The translations under genes and the position numbers were made by a program. 64,000 bases of DNA from Candidula unifasciata. Lineage: Eukaryota; Mollusca; Gastropoda; Stylommatophora; Geomitridae. Under the pieces are notes generated by a model. The model ran no database searches and had not been told where the DNA came from. It saw only the letters and a program-made list of their open reading frames with translations. This document shows positions 35,424 to 50,400 of the stretch, piece by piece. The first letter of the stretch is position 1, and every line of letters starts with the position of its first letter. The stretch lies in the NCBI GenBank assembly GCA_905116865.2, contig CAJHNH020001106.1, positions 5,001-69,000 of the forward strand. Direction: 5' to 3'.

Positions 35424-38400
35424 GGTAAACCCATAAAACCCTACTGAGTATGTTGTAGAAGTCACCCAACTTTTTAAAATTGTCGTTGTTTTGTTGTTGC
35501 TGCTGCTTTTTATCATGGCAGTCGACATTTGTTTTCACATTTGAAATGTACTCCACAGCGGAGAGTGGCAGGAGACAACATTATTCATATTCAGAGCTTG
35601 AATATGCTCTTTTCATACACTCACTCTCACTTCTGGGAAAGCTCCTTTGTTACCAGGCAGGACGGTCATTTTTTCCTTACAAGTTAAAAGACAAGCCAGG
35701 TAAATTTTCGTTTGATTACTGCTCTGTTTTTGTTGTTTAATGGTAACTGATAATTTGTAAAGTGACAAATGAGAGGGTTGACTTTGGTTCTGAGAATGCC
35801 CTGGCACCAGCAGCCAAACAGTTCCATGTTGAAGAAAGAGTAAAAGTTCCCAATTTCTGTTCCTCTTATTGGGCATATAGGGCAAGACCTTTTTTTAAGA
35901 CCAGTCGGCATTTGTTTGTAAGTAAAGTAAAGGACCCTTTTTGACGCCTTTAGGCATATAGGGCATATAGGGCTAGACCTATATTTTTATAGACCACGGC
36001 ACGAGATGGGTGATGTGGTCAGCATCACGCCGGCCCCCTTTACTTCCCGGGACTGCACCCGGTACCCACTCAAGGCTGGGTCGACCTGGGAGCCAAGGTC
36101 ATTTTTTAAAAGTCCGGCTCTGCCAGGGAGCGAACCCACGGCCTTCCGATCCGTGGCGAGCGTCTAGCCGCTTGGCCATGGCGACTCCCCACTTGGTAGT
36201 AGTAGTAGTAGTATATTTTACCACAATAGGACATCACACAAGCGATAAACACCAGATGACACAAAATGAGAATCACCCATGGAGATGTCCCGGAAACCAC
36301 GTTCAGCCATTAGACCATATTTATGGCCGGGCTATATTGCGGCCCTTGGCAAGAGCCAGGGTGGGGCTTCAAAATAACAAAAAATTTCATCTCACAAGGG
36401 GATGGCGAATAATAATCAGCACTTGTTGGATGATTGGTAACATCACACCAGCCACATTAGAGAAATATAGTGAGCATAAAGATAGAATTGCAACATCAAG
36501 AACAAACTGAAAGAAATTAATACCTACTTTTGAAGCACATTTCTTAAAGTAAACGGGTTTTGTTAGTCACACTTGCCATAGCTATGGGCGGTGCTTCTCT
36601 TATAGCACAATATAACATATAACACTATTATCTGGAGGGGGTTTTGTTAGTCACACTTGCCATCGCTATGGGCGGTGCTTCTCTTATAACACAATATAAC
36701 ATATAACACTATTATCTGGAGGGGGTTTTGTTAGTCACACTTGCCATCGCTATGGGCGGTGCTTCTCTTATAACACAATATAACATATAACACTATTATC
36801 TGGAGGGGGTTTTGTTAGTCACACTTGCCATGGCTATGGGCGGTGCTTCTCTTATAGCACAATATAACATATAACACTATTATCTGGAGGGGGTTTTGTT
36901 AGTCACACTTGCCATCGCTATGGGCGGTGCTTCTCTTATAACACAATATAACATATAACACTATTGTCTGGAGAAAAAAACAGAAAGGCGCCAAAAATAC
37001 AATACATTAGAAATAGCACACAGATTGTATATAATTATGTTTACGTGACACCTCAATGAGTTAACTGCTCTAAAAGAAAAAAAAAAGGAAGAAGAATAAA
37101 AAGAGGAGAGGAGAAGATAAAAAAGAAGAAGAAGCAGCAGCAGCAACAGCAGGAGGAGGAGGAGGAAGCATCGAAGAAGAAATGTTTCAGAGCAGCATAT
37201 GCAGACTGGAAGGGATTAGCCTTTGGCTGCTATTACTTCCATTTTTGGGGTGTATTTATTTTTTCTTTGACAGCCGACTCTAAACCAGTGCTCACAGGGA
37301 AGTAAGCAATACTTTCATCAATCTTTATTGATAGTTCTACTGTGATTTACAGATGGCAAGTGGGACATAAATGATACAGGCATTGAGATGGATTCGTGGA
37401 ATACCTTGGACAACAATACATGGAGGAGGAAATTTAGGATATAAATAGGAACAAAGGAGATAATAACTGCAGAAAGGTTAAATAAAGCAGATCCTCTGAG
37501 AAGTGTTTTAAAAAAAATGGTGGTGCCCACATTTCTTTAAAAAAAAAAAAATTTACCCCAGTATGGGAGGCAATATTTTGTTTTTTTTTAAAGCCCCACC
37601 CGGGCTGTAGTAGGTTGACTCTAATATAACCTAGCGGTTGAACAAGGTTTCTGGGACTTGTGCCTGGGTGATCCTCATCTGAAGGGTGGCACTTTATCGC
37701 TCATTGTGCTGTCCTGGTGGGGCTGAACATCACTCATCCGCATTGGTTGTGAAGTTTTGTGCACTTATTGTGGAAGATTCTTCTTAACATGAGTCAGGCT
37801 CACCATCACCATGGGCTGTCATTCTAGTGTCTCCCTGTAGCACAGTGTGGACTATTTTATCTGAAAAGATGGAAGGCTCCAACAACAAAATATTAATATT
37901 TCGTTAATTAGCATTTCACTTTTTTTTAACAATGAGACAGGTGTTTGATAAATATTGTCATTGTGCCTGCACTGCAGTCTTGTTAAAGTAATGTTTTTTT
38001 TTTAAATAGCAAAGTAAAGGACTACTTCTACATCATTGGGCACATATGCATTAAAAAAAAAGTTTTTTTTAAAAAGGAAAAGAAAAAGAAAAGAAAAGAA
38101 AAAGTTAAAGATCCTTTTTCTTTTGGCGCAGTTAGGTGTATTGGGTATGTATGGCTAGACCTATATTTGGCACTTGGTGGGTGATGTGGTCACCATCATG
38201 CTGCTTTTACTGTCCAGGTCTTTACTTTGGACCCATGTAGGGCTGAATTGACCTGGGCGCCAAGGTCATTTTTTTGGGGGTTAAGTTTGGCTTTGTCAGG
38301 ACCTGAACTTGTGACCTTCAGATTCGCAGGAGAGTATTTAGCCTTTACACCACGGCTGCACCCAGTTCCACTATATTCACCTAAATATTGTCTATTATTG

Positions 38401-41400
38401 TTTCCTTGTGACAGCAGCAGTGACTGTCAGCCAACTTCTGAGAGCACTGGTACAGCTCATTGTTGATTCAGGGCAGACAACTCAATACAGAAGGATTGAT
38501 AAAAGTAATTTTTCCATCAATTGTCATTTTTAATGTGTCCTGTCTATCATTGGCTTAGGTGTTTTTTTTTGGGTCATATTGTCAATTCGTAATATTTTAT
38601 CCCTAGGAGTTTTTCATTTTGTTGTTGTTGATTTTTTGTGTGTTTCTTTGTGTGTTTAGGTTAATTTTATTCTCTTTACATTCACCAGCCATAAACTCAG
38701 GCAGAAAATCTTTGTGGTTCATCCACTTCTGGACCTTGGTCTTGCTCCAGAACTTGAGTTTTTGCATCAACATCCATATAATGATTCTGGCTTATTTGTA
38801 TGCAGACTGTTGGCTCCTTGCCTCTCAGGCAGATGTACTCCGGCCTCGAAGGAAACTTCTCCAATTAGTAGCTTTGTATGACACGCTTGTTATAGAATAA
38901 GACCCTGGAACTCAAACAGGGAGCCAGCTTACTGACTTCTGGCCCACCACTCATCAATAGAGAGTGATGCTTTATTGAGACCTTTGTCAAATTACCATAT
39001 ACATTTCAGTCCATTGCCTGCTCACACTGCAACCGTGGCTATGAGCTGTGGTCATATTCTTGTAAACATTGCCCCCACAATTTTTGCACCAGCTGGGAGA
39101 TGCCAAATCTTGGGAGACAGCACATGCAGCCTTTCAGTACAGTAAACGCCAGTACAGGGGGTAAAATTTACCAACGAGACCAGCCCCATGTTTTCATCAT
39201 TCTTTCCCCTAATTTTGTCTTTTTCTCCTCTTCCTTCTTCTCCTGCTTCTTCTCCTTTTTGCCTTCTTCTCATTCTTCTTCTTCTTCTTCTTATTCTTCT
39301 TCTTCTTCTTCTTCTTCTTCTTCTTCTTCTTCTTCTTCTTCTCCTCCTTTTCCTTCTTCTTCTCCGTCACCTTCTTTTCCTCCTCCTCCTCCTCATTCTT
39401 CTTCTTCTCCTTCTCCTTCTTCTCCTTTTTCTCCTTCTTCTCAGTCTCCTTCTTCTCATACTCCTTTTCCTCATTCTTCTTCTTCTTCTTCTTCTTCTTC
39501 TTTATCTTCTTCTTCTTCTTCTGTTTTCTTCATTTTCTCTTCCTTCTGGGATCTGATCAGACCAGCTGGCAAGCATACACGACACTGCATTACTTTGGTT
39601 CCATGTCAATAGATGTAAATGAATGAATAAATGAATAAAGAATTGACATGACAGCACTCAGGACATTCTCACAAGTGCTCCATCTCCTTCCTCCGAAGCC
39701 AACAGAGAGTCAACATGCTAATAATACCAACTGGAACCTGATTAAAAATCCGCCTGTGTTTCTCTCTGTGTTGAATATCTTCCAGAATCTCTACTCGCCC
39801 CCTTCCTGTTAAATTCAACTCCCAGTGTATGGATTCACTGTTTGTTCTTTTGCACTGTCCATTTCATTCCAGAGAGCCTTCACCAAATCCAAATTTATCA
39901 ATATAAAGTAGTTCTTTTCTTTACCCAAGATATTCTTAGAACCTGTCTGTAACATTTATATTCAAATGCATCCCGCTTGTTTCATTAGTATAGAGAGCCT
40001 TCACCAAATCCAAATTTATCATAAAGTAACTGACCATAAAGAGGAGTGACAGCAGCCAATCTCTCAACCTGCTCATTACACCACATGCCCAAATATCCTG
40101 GACAGAAAATCCATGATATACTCCGGATCTGATGTAAAACTATACATCTACTGGTACCATCAGAAGGTTTAAGTTTTGAGGTTTTGAACAACGGATCAAC
40201 ATCATGGTCCACAGGTGTAACCCATAAGGGCTCCATTCTTCTTCCAACTCAAGTCTGAGTCTGAAGAAGCTCAGCACAGTGCACAGGCTCTGTAGCACCT
40301 GCGAGGTTCCTGAAATACTTTGGGTAGGTTTTTAACTTCACATTTTGCCTGGGCAGCACCGTTAGGCTACTCTTTTCGATTTCCAACTGCCAAGGGATTT
40401 TTTACCTGCGCAACAATGCACACGGGTGTCCGATCTCACTACCAAGTGACCAGGGGGAATTACTAGAAGTCCAAGTCTACATGAAAAAATCCCAGCCCTT
40501 ACCGGGGATTGAACCCATAACCTCTAGCACTCGAGGCGGACACCATGCCTCGAGACCACGCAGCCCTCACCAGAAGTGGAACTCTGGGCTGGCTGCTGAG
40601 GCAAGGGACGGAGAGCTTATGGAGATATCCCAATACTATCGTGTCGAGTTATAGTTCATCTCAACTCAGTACTGTATATCTGTTCTGCATCACTATTTTT
40701 GTTGTGCCGTTTATTTAATTTGCATTTGCTTATATACAAAGGAGAAACAAAAATTATAGTGAATTTTGCAGACGTGTATGAGTCTAGCTTCCTGGTGACG
40801 GAGGTTTTCAAGTTGCTGTGCGGCACCGAAACGACCTGCAGTGTTTTGTTGTGTAAAGATGACATCATGAGCACCCTGCTGTCCCCCATGTCACGGTTTC
40901 TGGATGGTTCACATGTAGGTTCTCAGACATGGCTGCTTGATTGATTCATTGGTTCGTTGTTTGGGTGGATGGTTGGTTTGGTTGATTGGATTGGTGGGTG
41001 TTTTGGTTTGGATGGGTGGGTGGTTGGTTGAATGGGTGGGTATTTGGTTTGGACGGGTAGGTGGTTGGTTTGGTTGATTGGATTGATGGATGGGTAGGTG
41101 GTTGGTTTGGTTGATTGGATTGATGGATGGGTGGGTGGTTAGTTTAGTTGGATGAGTGATTGATTGACTGTTTAGATGGTTGATTGTGTTTGAACCTTTG
41201 GAAGACAACTCTTAAGTTTGATCCTTAGCATTCAGGTCATCTTCTTCTTCATTTTCAGCCTTGATGTTATTCTTCTGCCTTTCTAGCCCCCAATAGAGCA
41301 TAGGCCCTCAACCAACTCACGCTAAGTCGTTCTATCCTTTGCTATTGCATGCAGCTCTCCCCGTGTCCTCCTTATCTTTCTAACTTTATTCTCCAGCTCC

Positions 41401-44400
41401 TTCTCCATGTGTTTTTTGGCCTTCCTTTACTCCTATGCCCCTTGGGGTTCCAGTGCAAAGACATTCTAGTTATATTTTTCTCCGGTTTTTTCCATGTATG
41501 TCCTAACCAACGCCAGTGTCTTTTCTTCACCTCTTGGTCCACTGGAGTTTGCTTAGTTCTCTCCCAAACCTCTACATTAGTGATTCTATCAAACGATTTT
41601 GTTTCCTCTATTCTATGCAGGCACCAGTTAATATGAATGTCTGTAGTTTATTAGTAATTGCCTAAGTACTGATTTTACATTTGAATTAAAAAATTTTATT
41701 TTAGTATTTCTTTTAATTTCTTTTGACCTCCACAAATTCCCTAGTGCCTAAAGCTCCTCTTGCCTTTTGTATTCTGAGTTTAATATCTCTATTAATTCCC
41801 CCCATCTTTATCTACATTACTGCCCAAATAGATGTATCACTCTACTTCTTGGAGTGGGGTGCCATTAAGAGAAACCACATTACTATTTGAGTGATTTGTT
41901 CTCATTATCTTTGTCTTTTCTTTATGGATTTTCAGACCTAGCTGCTGTGATCTCGCATCAGTTATGCCTCGAGGTTCCTTGCTGCAAATATCACCACCTC
42001 TCTTCATTTCTGTGATTGGCCTTTTCTTTCCATTTGATCACTCCAAGTGTTTGTAGGTCTGCCTGTATTTCATACTGCCTTTTTGGTCTGCCTCTTTGTC
42101 TACTCCCGCTCAACTCTTTTGTCCCTCTGGTATCTACCATTTACTTAGTGTGGCCCAGCCATTGCAATCTATTAGTCTTCAAGATGTCAGCTGTTATTGG
42201 TAATTTAAACAGATTATGAATCTAGTTCTGATCTTCTGTGCCTAGAAAATTAGGGCTTGTATCTGTTGGATTTCAAAGGCATTTTTTTAGGACAAGTACA
42301 GACATTTTGTTGGCTCTGTGGCCAAGTCGATGCGAACACTTCTTAATGCCAGGATGCTGGGTTCGATCCCAGCTGCGGGCCATGCGCCTTGCCTTGGTTT
42401 TGACAGTGGTATCAAGAAAGCCGACCGTCCAGAAAGCAATGGCAAACTACTGGACGTAAATTTGCCTTGAAAAACCACTCAAAAGCCAGGGGCTGTTGGC
42501 TTTCTGCTGTGTAGAGGATATATGGACATAGTCTTTACAATACTTCCCAGGCTTTCTGCTGTGTAGAGGATATGTGGACATAGTCTTTACAATACTTCCC
42601 AGGCTTTCTGCTGTGTAGAGGATATGTGGATATAGTCTTTACAGTAGTCTTTACAGTACTTCCCAGGCATTCTGCTGTGTAGAGGATATACTTCATCACG
42701 GTCCTTAATTGGTATAGCCATAGACTGATCCCTATATCACTCTATATCACCATGGAAAGCATGGTCTGAAAATAAGGAAAGATGCCAACAATTACATTGG
42801 TGAGTGTTTGTTTGCCAGAGATAATTTTCTAGTCATATTTTCTTCAATGCAGGGCACCCCTGCTCCGAACGAAGCCTGCCTGCTTCACGTTGCAGATATT
42901 TTATGTGTGATGGCTTCTACAGCCAAAGGCAGACAGTTCTTGTTGTATGGAGAAAGCAACAATCTTCTCACCAGAACAAAGTCAGTAATTTATTGTACTT
43001 CCTCTTTGTTTAGGTTTGTCTGATTTCATAGAAAATAAAAAATGAAGAAGGGAAGAAACAAGAAAGGAAGGATTAAACAATAATATTAAAGAAATAAAGA
43101 AAAAAGAAAAAGAAAGAATAGACAAACAACTTTATTGCCTTGGAGAGTTGTATATGTTAAAAAAAGATAATGAATATAAAAAAAAATATTCATTTGTGGG
43201 TTGTTTGTAGTTTACTAGGCAATTCCCCCCCCCCCCCCCCCCCCCCCCCAGCAGTTTTTCATTGCTTTCTATGCAGTTCGACACCATAAGATTGTTGAAA
43301 TCACTACACAGTGATCTGCTGCTTAATTTCCTGCAGTTGAATTGAACCAGATGTGTCAGAAGTATGAAACTGTGATCAGAACCCCTAGGCCACAAAATTG
43401 GACGTTATGAATAAACTCAGCTTGGTGACAGCTGGCAAACTTGATGAAAAAAGAGCAAAGGAAAGACACAGAAGTTAAAAACTAACTTTATCCCCATGAG
43501 GGTTCCGGGGACACGGTTGTGGGGAAAAGAAGAATAGACCCCCTACCTCCCCAACAAGCATCTCATAAAAAAAAGTTGGATTGCATCTGCCTAAGAGGCA
43601 AGGAACCAGCAGTTTGAATACCATTAAGTCATATATGTTAACATATGAACACGCAACACTCAGGTTCTGGAATAAGACTAAAGTCCAGATGTGAGCAAAT
43701 AACCATTAACTTTTTCTGGCCAGAGTTTACATTCAGTGAACCCGAAGAAGAAGAAAAATAATTAACCTATTTTCAGTTTCTTGCTACTTAACTGAATTAA
43801 TTCTGCACATCTTGCAATACCCAAAAGACTTAATCAACCAACTTTCTGTGACATTTTGTGGTTATTACAAAACACACAAAAAAGAATAAGAAGAGAAAGA
43901 AAGATAAAAACTATTTTACTGGTTCGATAAAACAACTGTAAGTGAAATGTAAATGATATCCCAGCCTAACTGTTAAGTGTATTACAGCGTGCTACCACCC
44001 TTTTAACCCTTTCACTTTAAGAAGGCTAAATCTAGTCACATCCGGTTGTGACACACCAGATTTCAGCAGGAGTAGTGCACGATGGAGGAAAAGAGCAGTG
44101 ACTAAACTGAGTGTGATTATCCTTTTAGGAAATCACTTCAGGCCCTCCCTTTGCAGATGGGGTATGGCCAAGGGATAAGCGAGACAGCCGGTGTATATTA
44201 ACACAGCAGAGGAGTTGGGTTTGATTAAATATGTTGTTTGTGGATTATGGAGAAATAAGAAACCTTCAGATAAATGGACATTACTGAGCAGCAACTTGGA
44301 ATGCCCACATGGTACTAGGACTAAGACATGGTGGCTAACATATGGCCATTTATGCAGTGCCCTATTCTTTAAAAGTGTAGTTAAATATCATTAGTTCTTT

Positions 44401-47400
44401 GTACACTTGTATAATGTTTAGGAGGCAAATATAGTAATTAAAAATAGTAATAAGGAGGGTTTCCTTATGACACCAGTGACTTTTGTAAAGCCAAGTTGAT
44501 GTCAAATTTTCCCGTAAGCCCCAGGGATAGAGGTCGTGGGGTCATGGCATGAGTCACCTGGTACATATTATTTTTTAGGTCCCGGCAAATGTATTCTACT
44601 CAAGGCTTCACTCTGATATATATATATATATATATTGGGGAGTCACCATGTATTAGTGGCTAGACGCTTGCATTCAGATTGGAAGGTCGTAGGTTCAGGT
44701 CCCGATAAAACCGGTCTTTTTTTCAAAAATGACCTTGACTCCCAGATTAACCCAGCCTTGAGGGGGTACCAGGTGCAGTCCTCAGAAGTAAAGGCAGCCA
44801 GCATAATGCTGACCACATCACCCACCAAGAGCCGAATGATCTATAAAATATATGTCTAGTCCTGTGTTCCCAATGCGCTTGAAGACATGGACAAGGGTCC
44901 TTACTATATATATTTTTATATATTTTGAGGAAAATTTAAAAAATTTTGATAAATAAATATGGAGACGATTTATTAGTGACCTGTGTAAAATGGTTGGTTT
45001 TTACAGGATTTTTTTCTAGAAAATTCCTACAGTATTTTGACCCATTTTTAAGAAAAACATTTTTTAAAGCATTCTTAAGGTGAAAGGGTTCTGAAGATAA
45101 AAATCTGCATGCAAATGAGTCAGACCTGTGAAACATATGTACATGCAACGCTCAGTTTCTGGAACAGGACTAGAGTCCAGAAGTGGACAAACAACCAGAA
45201 CTTTCCGCAGGAGTTTACAGCCGGTGAACGCGAAGAAGAAGAGTTAATTATAAATGAACTCATCATGCGTTCATTGGTATTGAAAGAGTTAACTCTTTAA
45301 TTCTCAAGCAACAACTCATGTGTTAATGAATCTACCCCTTCATTTCTTTCATTAGCATAATATTCTCTCTTACTTTTTTCATATTGGATAAGGACACAAT
45401 ATAGAAATCAGGCCTCCTCAAATGGTCACTGTTGCTGCATAAATTAAAATTAAAGCGTTCACAATATTTCACGATTGTTGTTTTCCCTAATTTTGGTATC
45501 TCCTGTGAAACTTTCTGGTATTGAAAGAATTAAAAAGGGGTTTCGAACCTAAGATCAGTCACCTAGCTACTGGACAAACGTGGTGTGGTGATGTTAATTG
45601 TTATAACATAACATAAAATAATGGTGTTGCTTGTTTCTCTAGTCACACCTTATTGATGCCATAATTGTAACAGACTCTGAAAGCATGCTGAGAAAGGGAA
45701 AGTTAGGGATGCAAGCTTCACTGGAAAGGTCACGGGTAGTCAGCCTACTTTGGATTTTTTCTCCAGGCCATGCTGGCGTATAGATTAATAAACAGGCAGA
45801 CAGACTGGCTGGATGTGCACTACTGGGTGGTGAATAGATAATGACAAAGCAGATGTGGTCAAGGCCCTTTGGGGACAAGTAATGAAGTCAGAAGAGAAAG
45901 TAGATCATTATGGCCTGTTGAGAATGATGCACCTGTGTTGTCAATTCTTGACTCAACTCAGTTCAACTCAACCTTTATTTTTGTTTTGTAATTCTTGACC
46001 TGTATTTGTTGTATCCTTAGATCATCACCAGCACATCTTGTTGCTGAGTTTACCAAGAGGGCCCTGTCCAGTGATCTGTCTAGATCATCTTCTCTGCCAT
46101 CGAATGCTGTGGTTGGAGCATATCTTTATGTGTGTCGGCAGCTGTATAGTACTTGTGATGGACTCCTTGTCTTGTCGCAGTATGAGTTGCACACTTCCAT
46201 TGCACAAGCCTGGAAAAAGGTGAAGATTGACACTTTATAGAGAAACATACCTGACCCGTTTTTGTTTTTTGTTTTGTTATAGTGGTGTAGGACATGAAAA
46301 AAATATTGTAATCTTGATGATTTAAGGCTGTGTGTCTAGTGCAACTACTATAAATTGTACAGGTTGAAGCTTTACATTTCTGCTGAAGACTGGAACCCAG
46401 ATCTCTAGAATGTTAGTCTAGCATTCTAACCACTTATCCAGTCACTCCTTTTATGAGATGAGTAAACTGAAAAGCAAAAATAGAAAATATAACTGATCAG
46501 CTTTACACACAAGAGAAATAATCACAAGTGATAGAATGAACATTGCAGTAAAAAAGCCTTCAGTCAGCATAGTAAAACAGACTAAATTACCTGAACACAA
46601 ACTGACTGGGAAGCTCACTAAAGGAGGAAGGAAAGAGACACACAGTTGTCCACCACCCCCCAATCTTTTTTTTTTTCCAAGTAACAGTTTATGTTTATTA
46701 GATGCAATGATACTACCCCGACTGCAGTCACCCCTGTCTATTTTCATCACTTTCAAAACAAAAGGAAATTAATACGACACTTTAAATAGCGTAGTTGGCT
46801 AAACCGGATTGCGCGGAGACCGGGTTCAATCCCGGGGGGTAGGCAGGAAAGCCACATTTTCTCCCAGATTTACGGTATTTACAATGGAATCAAGGCCGAA
46901 AGGTTGCTATATCCATAATACTGAGCCTAAGGGTTAACAAATCATGGCTTCTCGATACTAAAACAAACAAACCAACATTAAAAAATTTTTTAACGGAAAT
47001 ATTTATTGTATCCATGTTCTCATTTATTTTTATATTTCATTTCATATTTATATATTTCCTGCATAAATAGCTACAAGTGGCAGAGAAATCTGGCGGTTCA
47101 GCCATGAGCATGAAGACCTATGAAACGGACAAATGCAAGGACACTTACATGTAAGAACATTGATGGTTGTCATGAATGTCTTGTTTTGTTAATTGCATAA
47201 CAAATTTTATACAGTTAATGTATCTTTTATCTACATTTAGAATAGATTCTATATATATAATCTGTGTGAATATACTAGAAAAAAGTAATGTTTCATATAA
47301 CTTCTTCTTCTTTGCGTTCACCAGCTGTGAACTCTGGCAGAAAGTTGTGATTGTTAATCCACTTCTGGACTACAGTCCTGTTCCAGATCCTGAGTGTTGC

Positions 47401-50400
47401 ATGTGCATTCGTTTGACAGATCTGACACATTTGTGTGCAGACTGTTGGTTCCTTGCCTCTCAGGCAGATGCACTCTGACTTCGAAGAAAGCTCCCAATCA
47501 GTCGACTCTTATGATATGCTTTTGGGTAGGCAGTGGTTCTGTTCTTATTTTCCCTATAATAGGACACCGGAACCCACACAGGGGTTTCATATAACTGATA
47601 AGGTGATTCATAAATGGAAGAGAACTAGAAATTGAAACCAAACAGATGGGGAGGACATGGGATGAGTTGCATATGATAGCAAAACACAGGGCGACTAGGT
47701 GAAAGTCAGTTGATGACTTATTGTGGGTGCCAGTAGGGGTGTTGGCTTTAAAGTCAGAGTGTGTCAGCCTGAGAGGCAGGGAACCAACAGTCTGTATACA
47801 AATAAGCCATATCTGTCAAATGGAAGTGCAAAATAAAAACCCAAGTTCTAAAACAAGACTAAAGTTAGCAATGGACAAGCAGTTAAAACTGTCTGCCAAA
47901 GTTTGCAGCTGGTGAAGAAGAAGAACAAGATTTTGTAAGAGATAAAGGGAGCCAGTCTTAATGCATCCAAGTCAGTCATGGACAGAGGGCATATTAGTGA
48001 GAAATTATATGAAGCTTCAGAGATATTGTTTTATAGAAGGATGGAGAGAAGGCTGTGGATAAATAACAGTTAAATAGTTAATTAGTTGACAGATTATCCT
48101 CATTGCACGTCAAACCACTCAGTCTGTAAGTGCTCGGATCCCCTCCTCAGTAAACTCTGCAGTGTAGCGGCTAACGACACCAGTCTCTGTTGATTTATTA
48201 TTCTTTTTTGGCTACCCACATAGTGTTCTTGTTTGGTGACACCCTGTTTAACATGATGTTTCTGCAGTCTGACCATGATGGCAGATTCACAGTTCTCAGT
48301 TGGTGCACGCAAATATGACCCACTTCAAATTCCAGAAAACGATTTATTAAAATAATAACACTTTTAAACAGGTCATTAATAAATTTGGATTTATCTAAAT
48401 TCAAAATTACATTTTTAGATACATGTAAAGATAAATGAAAGGAGTAATCATTAAAACAAGAAAAATGGGGCAGAAAGAAAATGTATTGGGTGATTCATGC
48501 CATGTTCTTGTGACCTTTAACACTAAACTTGGCCAGGAAACTCTGATGTCAGTTTGGCTTTTAAAAAAGCCTTTAAGACTCCCCCTTTCCACTCACACTT
48601 AAGAGCTGTTGTCAGTTAATGTGTTCATTTCTTGACCTCCTAAACGTTTGTGCAGATGCAAAAACAGCCAGCAGCATTGACAGTGTATCTCATAAATAGG
48701 TGACTATAGACAAGTAGGAAAAGTTACATTCATAGGAAATTGACCCAACTGGAAGGAGGCACAAGAGTTTATGAATTTAGGTAGTTTATTAGTAATTGGT
48801 TTAGTCTTCCACCTGATTTGGCAGTACGGTTAAGTGTTCTAAACTGGTGTCAGGTTTAGTTTTTGTTGACTTCCACACCTTTCTTAATGAATTAATTAGG
48901 AATTCCTAATTATGAATTGACATCACAGCACTCTGGACATTCCCAGAAGAGCTCCATTCCCATCTTCAGCAGCAAACCCAAAGTTCCAATTCTGATGGAA
49001 CCAGTAACAATTTGTTTATATGAGTATATCCATCTCACCTTTTCCTCGAGTGTCGGCTATGTCCCCTTCTCGCTATACCTTTCTCCTCAGACCAGGGTGA
49101 TCTTTTTGTGCCTCCACTCTGTTCACTCACTCCCAATAGACTTTACAATGTCTAGCTTGTCATGCAACATTTCACCACAAGGTGGCACAGAACCAGCCAG
49201 TCTATCCGCCTGTTTGTTTCCCAACACACCGGAATAACCCGGAGAAAATAACCACACATTTCCTAGTGCCTTCTTATCTTTTGCTGAATTTAAATGTGTG
49301 TTGTTGTTGTTGTTGTTTTTTTTTTTCAGATCGAGGGATTCATGGAAAGAAATGTTACAGGATAATTTGCTCAATTTTGCTAGTACAGCAAAAGGAATTC
49401 TTCTGCTTCAGCAGACGGGAGCCCTTAGTGAATGTATCCAATACATGTACTCACGCTACGACAAAAAATTGCAGGTAGGTTTTTTGATAAAGGACCCTTT
49501 TTTAATTTAAGCCTTTTATGCGGCATATAGGGCTAGACCTATATTTTATAGACCGATCGACACTTTGTGAGTAGTGTGGTCAGCATCATCCCGGCTGCCT
49601 TTACTTCCCAGGACTTTTACCTGGTGCCCATGTAATCCTGGATTGATCTGTAATCCGAGGTAATTTAAAAAAAAAAACAAGTTTATCACCATCTGGGTTT
49701 GAACCCACAACCTTTTGATCTGCAGAGGAGTGTGTAGCTGCTACACAACGGTGGCTGGCAGGTTGTTTGACAGGCAGAGTTTAAAAGAAACTACAAGTAG
49801 AACATCACTAACAAGAGAAATGTCTGGACAACCACTTGTATCAACAGTTATGAGACAAAGAAGTTGGCAGTATATTTGGCACACAATGAGAAGTAATAGA
49901 CAGAGTATCTCTAGGCACTGAATTTTCAATTCCAATTCCTTTTAGGGAAAAAAATCAAAAAATCAACCGCCTTCAACCTGCTGCTAGCTAGCCGAAGCTG
50001 CCAACAGTCTCTGGCTATATTTGTTGTCTTGTTTTTGTGTGCCATCAATGCGTCTTTCCTCCAAGTCAGAGCACCCATTCCCTATCCTGTTTTCAACTCG
50101 CTCTTCATGCACTTACATTTTTGATGTTTACTTCTGATGTGGTCAGGCATATTTACGAGGAGAGCGAGCTTCACAACAAAACCTCCTTTGGACCCCCATT
50201 TATGATTTTTAAATTTTGAGTATTTTACTTTGCCAGACAGTACTGAAAACAGTTTTTGGGTTTGGATAAATCCGAAATGTAAAAATTACAGGCACTCAAA
50301 AAAGAAACAAATGGATGTTGAGGAAACGAGGATGTCCGGGAGAAATTCTAAAATGAACATAGTTGAGAGACCAAAGGTGCTGCACTGGATTTAATCCATG

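Noticed and set aside
36010..36510. 166-residue ORF
   Set aside because: It crosses antisense SINE-B and repeat C; the codons coincide with SINE consensus, not with a protein family.
39100..39612. 170-residue serine/proline-rich ORF
   Set aside because: It is a translation of the (CTT)n microsatellite; all frames of this tract are open.
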